From: Autumnicola lenta
GTDB lineage: Bacteria; Bacteroidota; Bacteroidia; Flavobacteriales; Flavobacteriaceae
Reading direction: 5' to 3'
Assembly (NCBI RefSeq): GCF_031846515.1
Contig: NZ_JAVRHO010000013.1
Location: 66,390-130,389, forward strand
DNA length: 64,000 nt
Part shown: piece by piece, positions 34,033 through 43,544 of the stretch
Layout: every line of letters starts with the position of its first letter
Numbering within the stretch: the first letter of the stretch is position 1
Notes under the pieces: model-generated
Databases searched by the model: none
Seen by the model: the letters and a program-made list of their open reading frames with translations, nothing else
Told to the model about the DNA's origin: nothing
Position numbers and translations under genes: made by a program

Positions 34033-34899
34033 TTATTTTCTTATTAAAACCCAGTCGATTAGGACTTCTGCTTTTCCTTCTTTTATAAGTTCTACTGTTG
34101 ATGCAGGAATACCATTATAAGGTTTTTCCACTCCATTAGTTTTGTACGGATACGCACCGCCTAAAGCAAGATTGAGAATAAGAAATTTTGAATTATCAAA
34201 AGCCCAATTCCCGTAATGCTCTGCCATAGGTTTTGTAACCCGATAGGTCAACCTGCCATCAACTTTAAAATCAATTTTATCAGGCGTCCAATCAATAGAA
34301 TACACATGCCAGTCGGTCACATCTTCACCTTCAGGGAAGAAGTATTTGTTAACCAGCGGAGTCTCTCCGGAATATTCCGGTCCGTGCAGGGCAACCCCTA
34401 TCCAATCGGTCTCCCCCACATATTCCATAATATCAATCTCTCCGGTTTCTGGCCAACTACCCCCGCCCAGTGCCCAGAAAGCAGGCCAAAATCCGGAACC
34501 TTTTGGAAGCTTCATTCTGGCAGCAGCAGTACCATAGGTAAACATTACTTTGTCACGGGTATCAATCCTACCCGAAATAAAATCAAAATTATTTCCACGA
34601 AAAGTTATATAGTTGGGGCTGTAATGAGCTTTAAGCATTAATGCATTTTCGACTCCCTTTGCATCGGCCCCGTCCACAGTGTAAATAGTTGCGGTGGAAT
34701 CTACATAAATCTGCTGTTCGTTATTTACCCAAAAATCGGTTCCAATGACATTCCATTTCTCCCTGTTCAGGGAACTTCCGGAGAAATCATCATAGAAAAG
34801 TGTGTCTGTTCCCGTTCTTACTGGTATATCCTGAGCGTATATATTTCCGCTGAAAATTAACGTGAGCGCCAGGAAGGTTTTTAAAAAAAATTGTTTCAT
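34033..34899 (-). CDS. GH16 family glycoside hydrolase (laminarinase-type), copy 2
   Basis: From the ATG at 34899 the protein has 288 residues with a clean signal peptide (MKQFFLKTFLALTLIFSGNIYAQ). An in-frame ATG 48 bases upstream would add a second hydrophobic stretch and is less likely. The catalytic motif is Glu154-Ile-Asp156-Ile-Met-Glu159 (GEIDIMEYVG), preceded by SGFWPAFWALGGG. The first strand region FYDDFSGSSLNREKWN is a normal GH16 start. It likely acts on beta-1,3-glucan. It is distinct from copy 1 and copy 3 in loop lengths, so the three are not recent duplicates. The GH30 remnant starts 45 bases after its stop. Confidence 0.92.
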   Translation of the reverse strand: MKQFFLKTFLALTLIFSGNIYAQDIPVRTGTDTLFYDDFSGSSLNREKWNVIGTDFWVNNEQQIYVDSTATIYTVDGADAKGVENALMLKAHYSPNYITFRGNNFDFISGRIDTRDKVMFTYGTAAARMKLPKGSGFWPAFWALGGGSWPETGEIDIMEYVGETDWIGVALHGPEYSGETPLVNKYFFPEGEDVTDWHVYSIDWTPDKIDFKVDGRLTYRVTKPMAEHYGNWAFDNSKFLILNLALGGAYPYKTNGVEKPYNGIPASTVELIKEGKAEVLIDWVLIRK

Positions 34900-35053
34900 A
34901 TAAATTATATTAAAAGATAGAATTAACCTGAAAAACAAGTGTTTCAAGAGTGCCAGATAAAAGAGATATTTAAGTATTAAAAAATTTCTTCATGATTATT
35001 TGGAAAAAATTTTGAGCAGACACGCCAGGAAATTATAATTGTACAAATACTAT

Positions 35054-36205
35054 CTATTGAAAGACTTTTACATAATCGATTTCAAAAATAGCTTCTGTAA
35101 AGTTCTCCGGAACTTCACCACCCAGATTTCCACCAAGTGCAATATTCAGCAATAAATAGTGCGGATGATCGTATGGTTTTTCTGAAGAGTTGGGTAGTTC
35201 GTAGACTAATTCCCCGTCTACAAAAGTTTTAATGCTGCTATCGGTCCATTCCATGGAATATACATGAAATTCACCGGCTGTATTTGCAACTGGCAACGTA
35301 CCTCCTATGTTTTTGTATTCCCCGGTATTACGGTCTCCCCAATGAAAATGGGATATAATTTCATTTTTGTTCCACCCCGTTTGTTCCATTATGTCAATTT
35401 CACCACAACCAGGCCACTGTCCACTTCCATACTGGCCTTCAAAGTAACTACCGGTTTCGTTACAATTTGCACCTAAAGTCCAGATTGCCGGCCAGGTACC
35501 CGCCGCTTCGGGAAGTTTAGCTCGGACTTCAACCCGGCCGAAAGTAAAGGCAAATTTAGAATTCAAGCGGGCAGAGGTGTAAGATTTAGTGGAAGCACCA
35601 TATGTATATTGCTCTTTGATGGCCTTAATCTTTAAAGTGCCATCACTCACAAAGGAGTTTTCGGTACGGGCTGTGTAATGTTGTAATTCGCCATTGTGCC
35701 AGCTGCCATTATTTGGTGGAATGACCTGATGATGCCATTTTTCTTCCTCCAGACTTCCTTCGCTTTCAAATTCATCAGAGAAAACCAGCTTTGTGAATTG
35801 TGCATCAGATTTAAAAACGGTGAAATCCACCGTTTCATTTATGAATTCTCCCGATTCTGAATAGGCCCAGACAACGACATTTGTAGTGTGTGTTCCTTCT
35901 TCAGAAAATATGTATTCCATTGTACCTGAAGTGCTTTCCTGCACATCTCCGCTGTCAAAACGAAAAGCGTATCTCACCGCATTGTTGGCGGTAGCAGTCA
36001 CCTGCACCACTCCTGAACCATCTCCATTAGGCTGCTGCTCGCTAGCCCCGGCTAAGGAAACCTCTACCTGTAAATTTGAAACGCCTGTTTTTAAATCTGA
36101 ATCCCCCGTACTACAGGAATTGAAAAATAATAGCAGGAAGCAAGAAATATATATGAAGCTCATAGATTTAAAACTGTAAAAAGGGTTGTTTTTTGTCATT
36201 TTCAT
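35054..36205 (-). CDS. GH16 family surface lipoprotein with N-terminal PKD-like domain, copy 3
   Basis: The protein has 383 residues. The lipobox is FFNSC (Cys31 from the listed start; Met15 is an alternative start giving a shorter signal). Residues 40-132 form a beta-sandwich PKD-like domain (VQVTATANNAVRYAFRF, EEGTHTTNVVVWA). The GH16 domain starts at about 138 (KLVFSDEFESEG) and has catalytic Glu269, Asp271 and Glu274 (CGEIDIMEQTG). Being a lipoprotein, it probably works at the cell surface, making the first cuts in laminarin-type glucan for SusD capture. It follows the A-B-B-A lipoprotein gene in the same transcription unit. Confidence 0.92.
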   Translation of the reverse strand: MKMTKNNPFYSFKSMSFIYISCFLLLFFNSCSTGDSDLKTGVSNLQVEVSLAGASEQQPNGDGSGVVQVTATANNAVRYAFRFDSGDVQESTSGTMEYIFSEEGTHTTNVVVWAYSESGEFINETVDFTVFKSDAQFTKLVFSDEFESEGSLEEEKWHHQVIPPNNGSWHNGELQHYTARTENSFVSDGTLKIKAIKEQYTYGASTKSYTSARLNSKFAFTFGRVEVRAKLPEAAGTWPAIWTLGANCNETGSYFEGQYGSGQWPGCGEIDIMEQTGWNKNEIISHFHWGDRNTGEYKNIGGTLPVANTAGEFHVYSMEWTDSSIKTFVDGELVYELPNSSEKPYDHPHYLLLNIALGGNLGGEVPENFTEAIFEIDYVKVFQ

Positions 36206-36364
36206 AGTTAATTTTAAGCATATTTTACGTATGCACTAATCTGTATTTACAGTGTTTGAGTACCCTGATGGTTTTCAGGTCAAGATCATCTTCCTGGCAG
36301 CTAACTACCAGGGTTCTGATGATCAAAAAATTAATAATTTTAAATATTGGACAGTGTTTCTTTT

Positions 36365-38587
36365 CTAATTCTGTTCGATATCATCAATATAGAAGGTACC
36401 TGCAGTAGTTCCCGCAAAATCTAAGAAAATAGAAAATGAATCATATTGCCCAACTGGAACAAAAGCAGCTCCGTTATCTGGGTCACCATCCACATAACTT
36501 TTTATCGCATTGTTTGCAAAGTCAAACGTTAATTCTTCCCATCCTGTACCACCATGATCTACTTCTACTTCATTAGCTCTTTCTCCATTCACACCAGTTT
36601 CTAACTTAAATAGAACAGGATAAGCGGTTTCAGAATAAACTTTCATAGTTATAGTTTTATTAGAACCTGAAAAGTCTATTGCCTCATCAAGAACAACTGT
36701 CAACGCTTCATATTGCTGACCATTATTAGTAACTGCGCCTACTTTAGTGTCTGTTGAGTTAATCCCAGATTGGTTTTGATTTACTACTACTTCAAATGCA
36801 ACACCACTCGTTTTAGAAGCATAGTCTACTGAACCATCAAAATCTAAGGGAAAACCAAGAGTTCCGGCTGAGCCTTCTCCATCAGTACCACCGTCACCTG
36901 TTTCATTTGAGAAATACAGGTTATCTATAAAAAAACTACCTCCGGTATCTGGCTGAACATCAAACTTGATCTGGAATATGTCGCTAACATCAAGTCCCTG
37001 ACTTATGAAGTCTTCCAATGGAATTTCCAGAGTATTCCACTGGTTTGGAATTACATCTAAACTAACTGATCTCTCTCCAGATCCAGTGCTAATCAAGAAA
37101 ATTGGAATGGAAGTATAATCTGCAGACCACACATCTATTTTTAATGTTGTATAGGAAGTTAGATCTATAGCTTCTCCAAAATCTATCCCCTCGTAATTAA
37201 CATTTCCATATTTTATCACTGCATTACCACCAAAGTCTATTATCTCAAAAGAAGTAGACTGTCCCCAGTCTGGATAGTAATTTACTCCAGTTGGATTTGT
37301 ATAGGCATCACTAAATATTGATTGTACTTCTGCATCAGCCGTAGGTGTTGGAGCCGCAGATACCGGCTCGTTCAATATCCCTGAACTATCATAGAAATAC
37401 ACATTGTCTATATAAATGGTGTTCTGCCCTGATGGACTTGCAGCAAATATCAGCTGTCCAATGTTTTCTTTCGTGGTAAGTCCTGTAAAATCGGAAAGTG
37501 ATATATCCACTTCAACCCATTCCTGTTGTGCCGGATTCGAAATTACGATTTCATGTTCAACATCATCTCCTCCGTCAAAAGCACCATCAGCTCCAAAATC
37601 GACCAATTTGATTCTGAATTCTGTAGCGTTGGCAGTCCAGATATCTACATGGAAATGACTCATGGCACTGGCATCAATGGGAGTCGCAACGGTCTCGATA
37701 CCCACAAAATTTAAATCGCTGTATTTTTTTACATTATTCTCATTTACGGTGATGTCCTCAAGAGTGGCATCAGACCATTCGGTACGCCATGTATCTACTG
37801 TGACATTTGTGTACACATCGCTGAAAAGAGATATTACCTTATCCTCATCCACATTAGGATCAGTAGCCGTACTGGTTGGCTCTGAATCACTCACCGGCTC
37901 CTCCGTAGAACCACCTTCAGCCAGAACTATATCATCAAAATAATGTACTGTAGTGGCATCCTTATCGCCGTTGAAATTAAAGAATAGCACCATTCTGTCA
38001 AATTTATCGGAATCGCTGGGAGAAAAGGCAAATGAAATCTCTTCCCACTCGTCGGCAACTGTTGAAGTCATAGTGACTTCTTTTGAAATGGTTCCATCTG
38101 AACTGTCTTCCAGTTTCAGGTTAATGTTTTGTCCCGCAGCCGGAGAATATACTTTGAGTTTAATGGTTTGCTTTTCAGAAAGATCAATTTTGCTAGTCAC
38201 ATCAAAGAAAAATCCGGCCCAGCCTTCCACTCCTTCAGTTTGGGTAACCATCATTACCTTATCAGAAGTATTAATTCCTTCCTTATCAGGATTATCAGCG
38301 GGCTCAATGGTTATAGAACCAGCAGCTTCTCCAAAAAAGCCTGTATCTGGCGTCCCGCATTCAAAGTCTATTCCTTCGGCCAGGTCGGTCTGGTCGGGGA
38401 CCATAACTTCATCAGTACAACCTTCCCCGGGAACTTCAGGTTCAGGCTCAACATAGGCAGATTCAGGTGGTATATCATCTTCCGTCTCACAGGAACTTAT
38501 TATGCTGAATACACCGAAGAGGAGAAGGAGCCGTATCAGAGATAAATTAAAATTCTGAATATTCTGTATTATACTATTCCGTTTCAT
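36365..38587 (-). CDS. Multi-domain surface glycan-binding lipoprotein (A-B-B-A domain order)
   Basis: The protein has 740 residues with lipobox ISSC (Cys33). It has no catalytic motif. Four beta-sandwich modules are visible. Two outer modules (about 70-230 and 580-740) share the pattern FD..G..D, INTSDKV/INSTDTKV, and a VHYFDDI or TFYIDDI end. Two inner modules (about 250-410 and 425-570) share VISLFSDVYTN/VQSIFSDAYTN starts and IYIDNVYFYD/FFIDNLYFSN ends. The modules resemble carbohydrate-binding domains. The gene follows SusD in the beta-glucan locus, the position of surface glycan-binding proteins (SusE/F analogues). A laminarin-binding role is inferred from the GH16 and GH3 neighbours. 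Confidence 0.85.
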   Translation of the reverse strand: MKRNSIIQNIQNFNLSLIRLLLLFGVFSIISSCETEDDIPPESAYVEPEPEVPGEGCTDEVMVPDQTDLAEGIDFECGTPDTGFFGEAAGSITIEPADNPDKEGINTSDKVMMVTQTEGVEGWAGFFFDVTSKIDLSEKQTIKLKVYSPAAGQNINLKLEDSSDGTISKEVTMTSTVADEWEEISFAFSPSDSDKFDRMVLFFNFNGDKDATTVHYFDDIVLAEGGSTEEPVSDSEPTSTATDPNVDEDKVISLFSDVYTNVTVDTWRTEWSDATLEDITVNENNVKKYSDLNFVGIETVATPIDASAMSHFHVDIWTANATEFRIKLVDFGADGAFDGGDDVEHEIVISNPAQQEWVEVDISLSDFTGLTTKENIGQLIFAASPSGQNTIYIDNVYFYDSSGILNEPVSAAPTPTADAEVQSIFSDAYTNPTGVNYYPDWGQSTSFEIIDFGGNAVIKYGNVNYEGIDFGEAIDLTSYTTLKIDVWSADYTSIPIFLISTGSGERSVSLDVIPNQWNTLEIPLEDFISQGLDVSDIFQIKFDVQPDTGGSFFIDNLYFSNETGDGGTDGEGSAGTLGFPLDFDGSVDYASKTSGVAFEVVVNQNQSGINSTDTKVGAVTNNGQQYEALTVVLDEAIDFSGSNKTITMKVYSETAYPVLFKLETGVNGERANEVEVDHGGTGWEELTFDFANNAIKSYVDGDPDNGAAFVPVGQYDSFSIFLDFAGTTAGTFYIDDIEQN

Positions 38588-38622
38588 TTCTTATATTTTT
38601 AGTTACCTTATATCATCAACTC

Positions 38623-40236
38623 TTAATTATAGCCTTCATTTTGGGGATAGTTTGGTCCCAACAGATCTATTTGTTGCTGAGGAATAGGCCAGTTTTCCAT
38701 ATATTCTCTCAATATATTTTTTGGATTTCCCTCAGGATAAGATTCGTTCATATTATCATTATTCATATGATCCAGAAGGAATTCGTATAATTTTCCTGTA
38801 CGCTTAAGTGTATACCAACGCTGCCCTTCAAAAGCTAACTCTCTTGCCCTTTCGTCGAGAATGGCCTGCAGATTTATCTCAGATGCGGGATCTGTATTGG
38901 CTCTTGTTCTTACGGCATTTAGGTATTCTAATGCTTTTGAGTTATTCCCCAGCATCATGTAGGCTTCAGCGCCAATGAGATAGGTCTCAGCAAGTCGATA
39001 AATCATAATGTTCTTAAAATGATTTCTGTCAGTAGGCTCCACGGTTGCATCAAAAAACTTTAATACTCCCGGATTTTGCCTGCGGTAATACAACATAAAT
39101 TCATTTTGATCTGTTTCACTATTCTCATATAAGTCCAGTGGCTCACCTAGTTCCTTACCTGGGGGAAGCCCGGACTCATCATTATATTCGTATTCAAAAA
39201 TGTAGTAGGTACCGTCCCTCCTTTCATCATTTGGATCATCATTAAGAAGGTCAATCACATATTTATTTAATGAAATAAAACCTGCTGCTGCTCCTCCGTT
39301 TTCAACAGATTGCACCAGGCCAGGGGCTTCTGCATAGGAAGATACCATGTTCCAGTTTAAAATATGTGGACCACCTCCTCCAATGGTCTGAAACTCAAAG
39401 TTCACCGCAAATAAAGTTTCGGAATGATTCAGATCTCCAGCAAAAACCTGCTCAGTAGTGGTCAAACTGTGATTACCACTGTTTATAACCGCATCAGCTT
39501 GTGCGGCCGCTTCGCTGTAATCCTCTTGCCAAATCGCAACCTTGGCACGTAAATGCCTTGCAGCACCCTGGCTCCATCTGCCGAATTCTTCAGGACTGTA
39601 ATCAAGGTTTTCAATGGCAAAATCCAGGTCTGACCTTAATAATGAAAAGATTTCTTCTTCAGAAGATTTATCCTGAGGCACATCAAATGCATTTTCCGGT
39701 GTGGTAGGTTCTGTGGTGATGAATATATTATTGAAAAGTCTGTATAAGATAAAATAAGAATTGGCACGCATGGCTTTTGCTTCTGCCAAAATCTGATTTC
39801 TTCTGTCCTCATCAACATCAGTTAAATTCTCAGCTCCACGAATAATGGCGTTCGCCCGGTCTATGATTCTATAATAGGTTACCCAATAGGCATTGATTCC
39901 TGAAGCTGTTCCATAGTCACCCAGGCTTGCACCCCATAAAAGCCTGCTGTAAAGCGAAGCCTCCCCGGTTATTCCTACAGATAGATCACTCTTGGCCTGC
40001 AAGATCAACGGAAAGGCACCGTTAAGGCTGAGATCTTCGTAGATAGTTCTGTTTAAGGCATAAAGTCCTACTACCGCTGACTCCAATCCTTCAGGAGAGG
40101 AATACAGAAAGTCTACGGAAGTATCAGATAACAATTTATCTTCCAGGAAATCGTCCTGGCATGACGTAGAAAACGTTAATGCAATAAGTATTACAAAAAA
40201 CTTTTTCGATAACAAATAACTTTTTATAATTTTCAT
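38623..40236 (-). CDS. SusD/RagB-type lipoprotein of the beta-glucan locus
   Basis: The protein has 537 residues with lipobox FSTSC (Cys26) preceded by ILIALT. SusD hallmarks are ANAIIRGAENL, EAKAMRANSYFILYRLFNNI, and the C-terminal ARELAFEGQRWYTLKRTGK with the NYPQNEGYN tail. It binds glycan at the surface and caps its SusC, encoded 87 bases upstream. The downstream A-B-B-A lipoprotein gene starts after 35 bases. It differs clearly from the first SusD in the window, so the two loci serve different ligands. Confidence 0.94.
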   Translation of the reverse strand: MKIIKSYLLSKKFFVILIALTFSTSCQDDFLEDKLLSDTSVDFLYSSPEGLESAVVGLYALNRTIYEDLSLNGAFPLILQAKSDLSVGITGEASLYSRLLWGASLGDYGTASGINAYWVTYYRIIDRANAIIRGAENLTDVDEDRRNQILAEAKAMRANSYFILYRLFNNIFITTEPTTPENAFDVPQDKSSEEEIFSLLRSDLDFAIENLDYSPEEFGRWSQGAARHLRAKVAIWQEDYSEAAAQADAVINSGNHSLTTTEQVFAGDLNHSETLFAVNFEFQTIGGGGPHILNWNMVSSYAEAPGLVQSVENGGAAAGFISLNKYVIDLLNDDPNDERRDGTYYIFEYEYNDESGLPPGKELGEPLDLYENSETDQNEFMLYYRRQNPGVLKFFDATVEPTDRNHFKNIMIYRLAETYLIGAEAYMMLGNNSKALEYLNAVRTRANTDPASEINLQAILDERARELAFEGQRWYTLKRTGKLYEFLLDHMNNDNMNESYPEGNPKNILREYMENWPIPQQQIDLLGPNYPQNEGYN

Positions 40237-40323
40237 CTGTTGCTATTTAATTTGTTTAACTGGCCCAATTTGGATTAAATTACAATTTTAGTTCCAAGAA
40301 TAGGTGGCTTATAACACGTTTAC

Positions 40324-43302
40324 TTAAAATGTAATATTGGTTCCAATGGTAATATCTCTGGTCTCGGGAAACGACGTACCACCATTACTTAATAGATCCT
40401 GTTCAGGACTATAAGATCTAAAATCAGTAAAGGTCAATAAATTGTTACCGGTGGCATAAATTTTCAACTTATCAATCCCTATCTTGGAAAGGGCATTATT
40501 CGGCAAATTGTAGCCCAAGGTTAAGGTTCTTAAGCGAATATAAGAGGCGTCACGTACAGCAAAAGGAAACAGATGTAGGTGAGTATCAGGTTTTGGTCTT
40601 GGATATTGTGTGGATGGAAATTCCGGAGTATAGTATTTAGTTCTTATTCCATTAATTGCTCCTTTCCAAAGCTCTCCATTCGCCAGAACACTATTCAATC
40701 GAGTTGCACCCTGAACGAAATACACATCGGCAAAAAGTTCGAAATTCTTATAATTAAATGTATTAGTAATGGAACCGTACCAGTCCGGATCTGTATTAAT
40801 AAACACGTTATCACGGTCATCTATTTGTCCGTTCCCATCCTGGTCTACCACCCTTACATCTCCAGGTTGTGCCAGGGGGTTCCCTGACCCCGCAATATCA
40901 TCTCCTACCTGATAGATACCGTCATATTTCGGCAGCCAGATGTTGTTAATAGATTGACCAATAGAAAGTCTTCTCCCAGAACTATCTGTAATATCTATCG
41001 GGTTTCCATTATCATCGGTCTCACCGGTAAGGGAAATGATCTCATTCCTGTTTTTAGAAAAGATCAGGCCCAGCGTCCATCGAAAGTTCTCCGTGCTAAT
41101 AAAGTTAGAATTTAAAGATGCTTCAAAACCTTCGTTCTGCAATTCTCCTACATTAAAACGGATAACATTGAAACCGGTTGTTCCCGCAATAGATCGATCT
41201 AACAAAAGATCTGTGGTATTTGCTTTATAATATTCTACGGTACCATCAAAAAGATTATTGAATAATCTAAAATCGACTCCTGCATTAAAGGTTGTAGTAG
41301 TTTCCCATTTTAGATTAGGGTTTGGCAAACGGGAGGAGGCCGTGGATCCACCCACAGTCTGGCCATTAAAAACATAGGGTCTGTCATTGGCAACCCCTAA
41401 AGATTCAAGGGAATTAATCCCCTGATTTCCTGTGGCTCCGTAACTTACCCGGAATTTCATCTCGTTTATCGATTCTACAGCTTCTAAAAAGGGTTCTTCG
41501 TGCATTTTCCATGCAAAGGAAACAGCAGGAAAGTATCCCCATTTATTATTGGCTGCAAATACGGAAGCCCCATCTGCCCGCGCAGTAGCTTCAAGCAGGT
41601 ACCTGTTTAAGTAGCTGTAACGCACCCGCGCCAGAAAGGATAGAAGTCTTCTTTGTGAAACGTTTCTGACATTGGCCAGTAAGGTTGTAGCATTACCATT
41701 ATACCCCAGGGCATCATTAGTAAATCCTGATTTGTCAATTTGAGTAAATTGATTTTCCTGTTCATCAAAGGCCTGAACCCCGGTAATTTCTAAACTATGA
41801 TCATCATTGATCTGTGGATTATAATTTACTATATTCTCAACTAAAACCTGTTTGAATAAAGTGTTCGCCAGAACGCCAATGCCATCTATTCCTTCATCTC
41901 CCGCGGAATGTAACGATGAGCGGTATATACCTCTATTAGTGTTTCTATTTCTGAGAAATGTATTTAGTGTATAACTTAAAAATGGAGTAAAGTTGTAGGT
42001 AAGGTTCAGGTTGACATCTGTTAAGTTTATTTTACTTTCATCCGTGGACTCTCTTTGATCCCACAATGGATTTACAGCCGTTATAGAATTCCCCAAATAA
42101 AATTTCACTAGTTCGCCATTCTCGTCAAATGGTCTCGCTAATGGTGTAATGGTAGTGAAGTTTAACCCACCTGTTTCCTGATCCTGAGTAGCATTTTGAT
42201 AATTAAATATACCTCTGAAAGTCAATTTATCGGTTATTTGATGTTCCAGGTTTAATTTGAAGGTACCTCTATCATAACTGGAATTTGGGATAATACCATT
42301 CTGAGTGAAATAATTTAAACTTGAAAAGATTTTGGTCTTCTCCGTCCCTGATGAAAAGCTCAGGGAATGAGACTGAATTACCCCTTCTCTTAAAACAAGA
42401 TCTTCCCAGTTGACAAATTGCCTGTTCTCAATGGTTTCCAATTCAAAGGGACTGAATATGTTTTCATCTCTCAGATAATCGCCGGTGAATCTATTCCTGT
42501 TAGCCTCTCTTCTCAGATCAATAAATTGTGATCCATCATAAAGGTTGAAATTTTTTGTAACTGACTGCGTTGTGGTATACGCATTATAATTTATCCTGGT
42601 TATACCCTCCACACCTCTTTTGGTGGTGACCAATATTACGCCGTTTGAAGCCCTTGATCCATAAATGGCGGTTGAAGCAGCGTCTTTTAGGATTTCAATG
42701 CTGGCGATATCACTAGGTGCTACATCATTTAAATTATCAAAGGGTAATCCATCTACTATAATTAATGGTGAATTACCGTTTGGTGCAACAGAAACATTTC
42801 CTCGTATTACAATGTTGGATTCTCCTCCCGGTCTCGCACTCCCCAGGTTCACTTGCACACCCGCTGCCCTTCCTCTCAGCATTTCGGAAACATTGGTGGT
42901 AGGTATGGCGGTGGCTTCATCTACTTCAACACTACTTACAGAACCTACAACATTACTTTTTCTTTGTGTTCCGTACCCCACCACAACAACTTCATCCAGT
43001 GCTTCTGAATCAGTTATTAATTGCACGTCAATTGTCTGTTGGCTGGAAACTGTGACTTCCTGAGCAATAAAGCCTAAATAACTAAATTCTAAAACATCTC
43101 CTGTTGAGATATCATCAACTATATAATTACCGTCAAAATCGGTTGTTGTTCCGCGTGATTCTCCTTTTACAATTACATTTACACCTAATAAAGGTACATT
43201 GTTTTCATCGACCACAGTTCCGCTAACCGAATAGGATTGCGCTTGAGCCGTAATTAGCCCGCTTAGAAATATAATTATTAAAAGACAAGTAGATTTCTTC
43301 AT
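40324..43302 (-). CDS. SusC/RagA-type TonB-dependent receptor of the beta-glucan locus
   Basis: The protein has 992 residues. A signal peptide (MKKSTCLLIIIFLSGLITAQ) is followed by the CarboxypepD-regulatory-like domain (SVSGTVVDENNVPLLGVNV), the DEVVVVGYGTQRKS TonB-box region, and the plug with NIVIRGNVSVAPNGNSPLIIVDG and IEILKDAASTAIYG. The barrel ends SFPETRDITIGTNITF. It imports oligosaccharides released by the surface GH16. It heads the minus-strand transcription unit that continues through SusD, the A-B-B-A lipoprotein and the GH16/GH3 enzymes. The regulator gene lies 242 bases upstream on the same strand. Confidence 0.95.
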   Translation of the reverse strand: MKKSTCLLIIIFLSGLITAQAQSYSVSGTVVDENNVPLLGVNVIVKGESRGTTTDFDGNYIVDDISTGDVLEFSYLGFIAQEVTVSSQQTIDVQLITDSEALDEVVVVGYGTQRKSNVVGSVSSVEVDEATAIPTTNVSEMLRGRAAGVQVNLGSARPGGESNIVIRGNVSVAPNGNSPLIIVDGLPFDNLNDVAPSDIASIEILKDAASTAIYGSRASNGVILVTTKRGVEGITRINYNAYTTTQSVTKNFNLYDGSQFIDLRREANRNRFTGDYLRDENIFSPFELETIENRQFVNWEDLVLREGVIQSHSLSFSSGTEKTKIFSSLNYFTQNGIIPNSSYDRGTFKLNLEHQITDKLTFRGIFNYQNATQDQETGGLNFTTITPLARPFDENGELVKFYLGNSITAVNPLWDQRESTDESKINLTDVNLNLTYNFTPFLSYTLNTFLRNRNTNRGIYRSSLHSAGDEGIDGIGVLANTLFKQVLVENIVNYNPQINDDHSLEITGVQAFDEQENQFTQIDKSGFTNDALGYNGNATTLLANVRNVSQRRLLSFLARVRYSYLNRYLLEATARADGASVFAANNKWGYFPAVSFAWKMHEEPFLEAVESINEMKFRVSYGATGNQGINSLESLGVANDRPYVFNGQTVGGSTASSRLPNPNLKWETTTTFNAGVDFRLFNNLFDGTVEYYKANTTDLLLDRSIAGTTGFNVIRFNVGELQNEGFEASLNSNFISTENFRWTLGLIFSKNRNEIISLTGETDDNGNPIDITDSSGRRLSIGQSINNIWLPKYDGIYQVGDDIAGSGNPLAQPGDVRVVDQDGNGQIDDRDNVFINTDPDWYGSITNTFNYKNFELFADVYFVQGATRLNSVLANGELWKGAINGIRTKYYTPEFPSTQYPRPKPDTHLHLFPFAVRDASYIRLRTLTLGYNLPNNALSKIGIDKLKIYATGNNLLTFTDFRSYSPEQDLLSNGGTSFPETRDITIGTNITF

Positions 43303-43328
43303 GTGATTTGTTATTAAAATTGTTCTCT

Positions 43329-43336
43329 CAAATATA
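43329..43336 (-). promoter_or_regulatory. Possible -7 box (TATATTTG) before the beta-glucan SusC
   Basis: On the minus strand TATATTTG matches TAnnTTTG, 26 bases before the SusC ATG, a sensible leader length. No good TTTG is found at the expected -33 distance, so a regulator may be needed. Confidence 0.35.
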
Positions 43337-43544
43337 TTAACAAATCCTTATGAGAGTAGTAAAGTAACCTTTACAAAAAATCTACATGCTGAGTATTTAG
43401 CAATTTTTGACGTAGTATAATGCGAAGATTGCAATAAGAACAGCCCTTTACAGGGAATAACGAACTTTGCACATATTCCGCTACTAACCAATAATTTAAA
43501 TTTTTGTATAGGTAATGTAGAGTTATTAATGCGTTATGTAAAGG

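Noticed and set aside
37953..38456. A 167-codon plus-strand ORF inside the A-B-B-A lipoprotein gene
   Set aside because: It is a low-complexity Ser-rich antisense frame with no start signals. The minus-strand gene is clearly coding.
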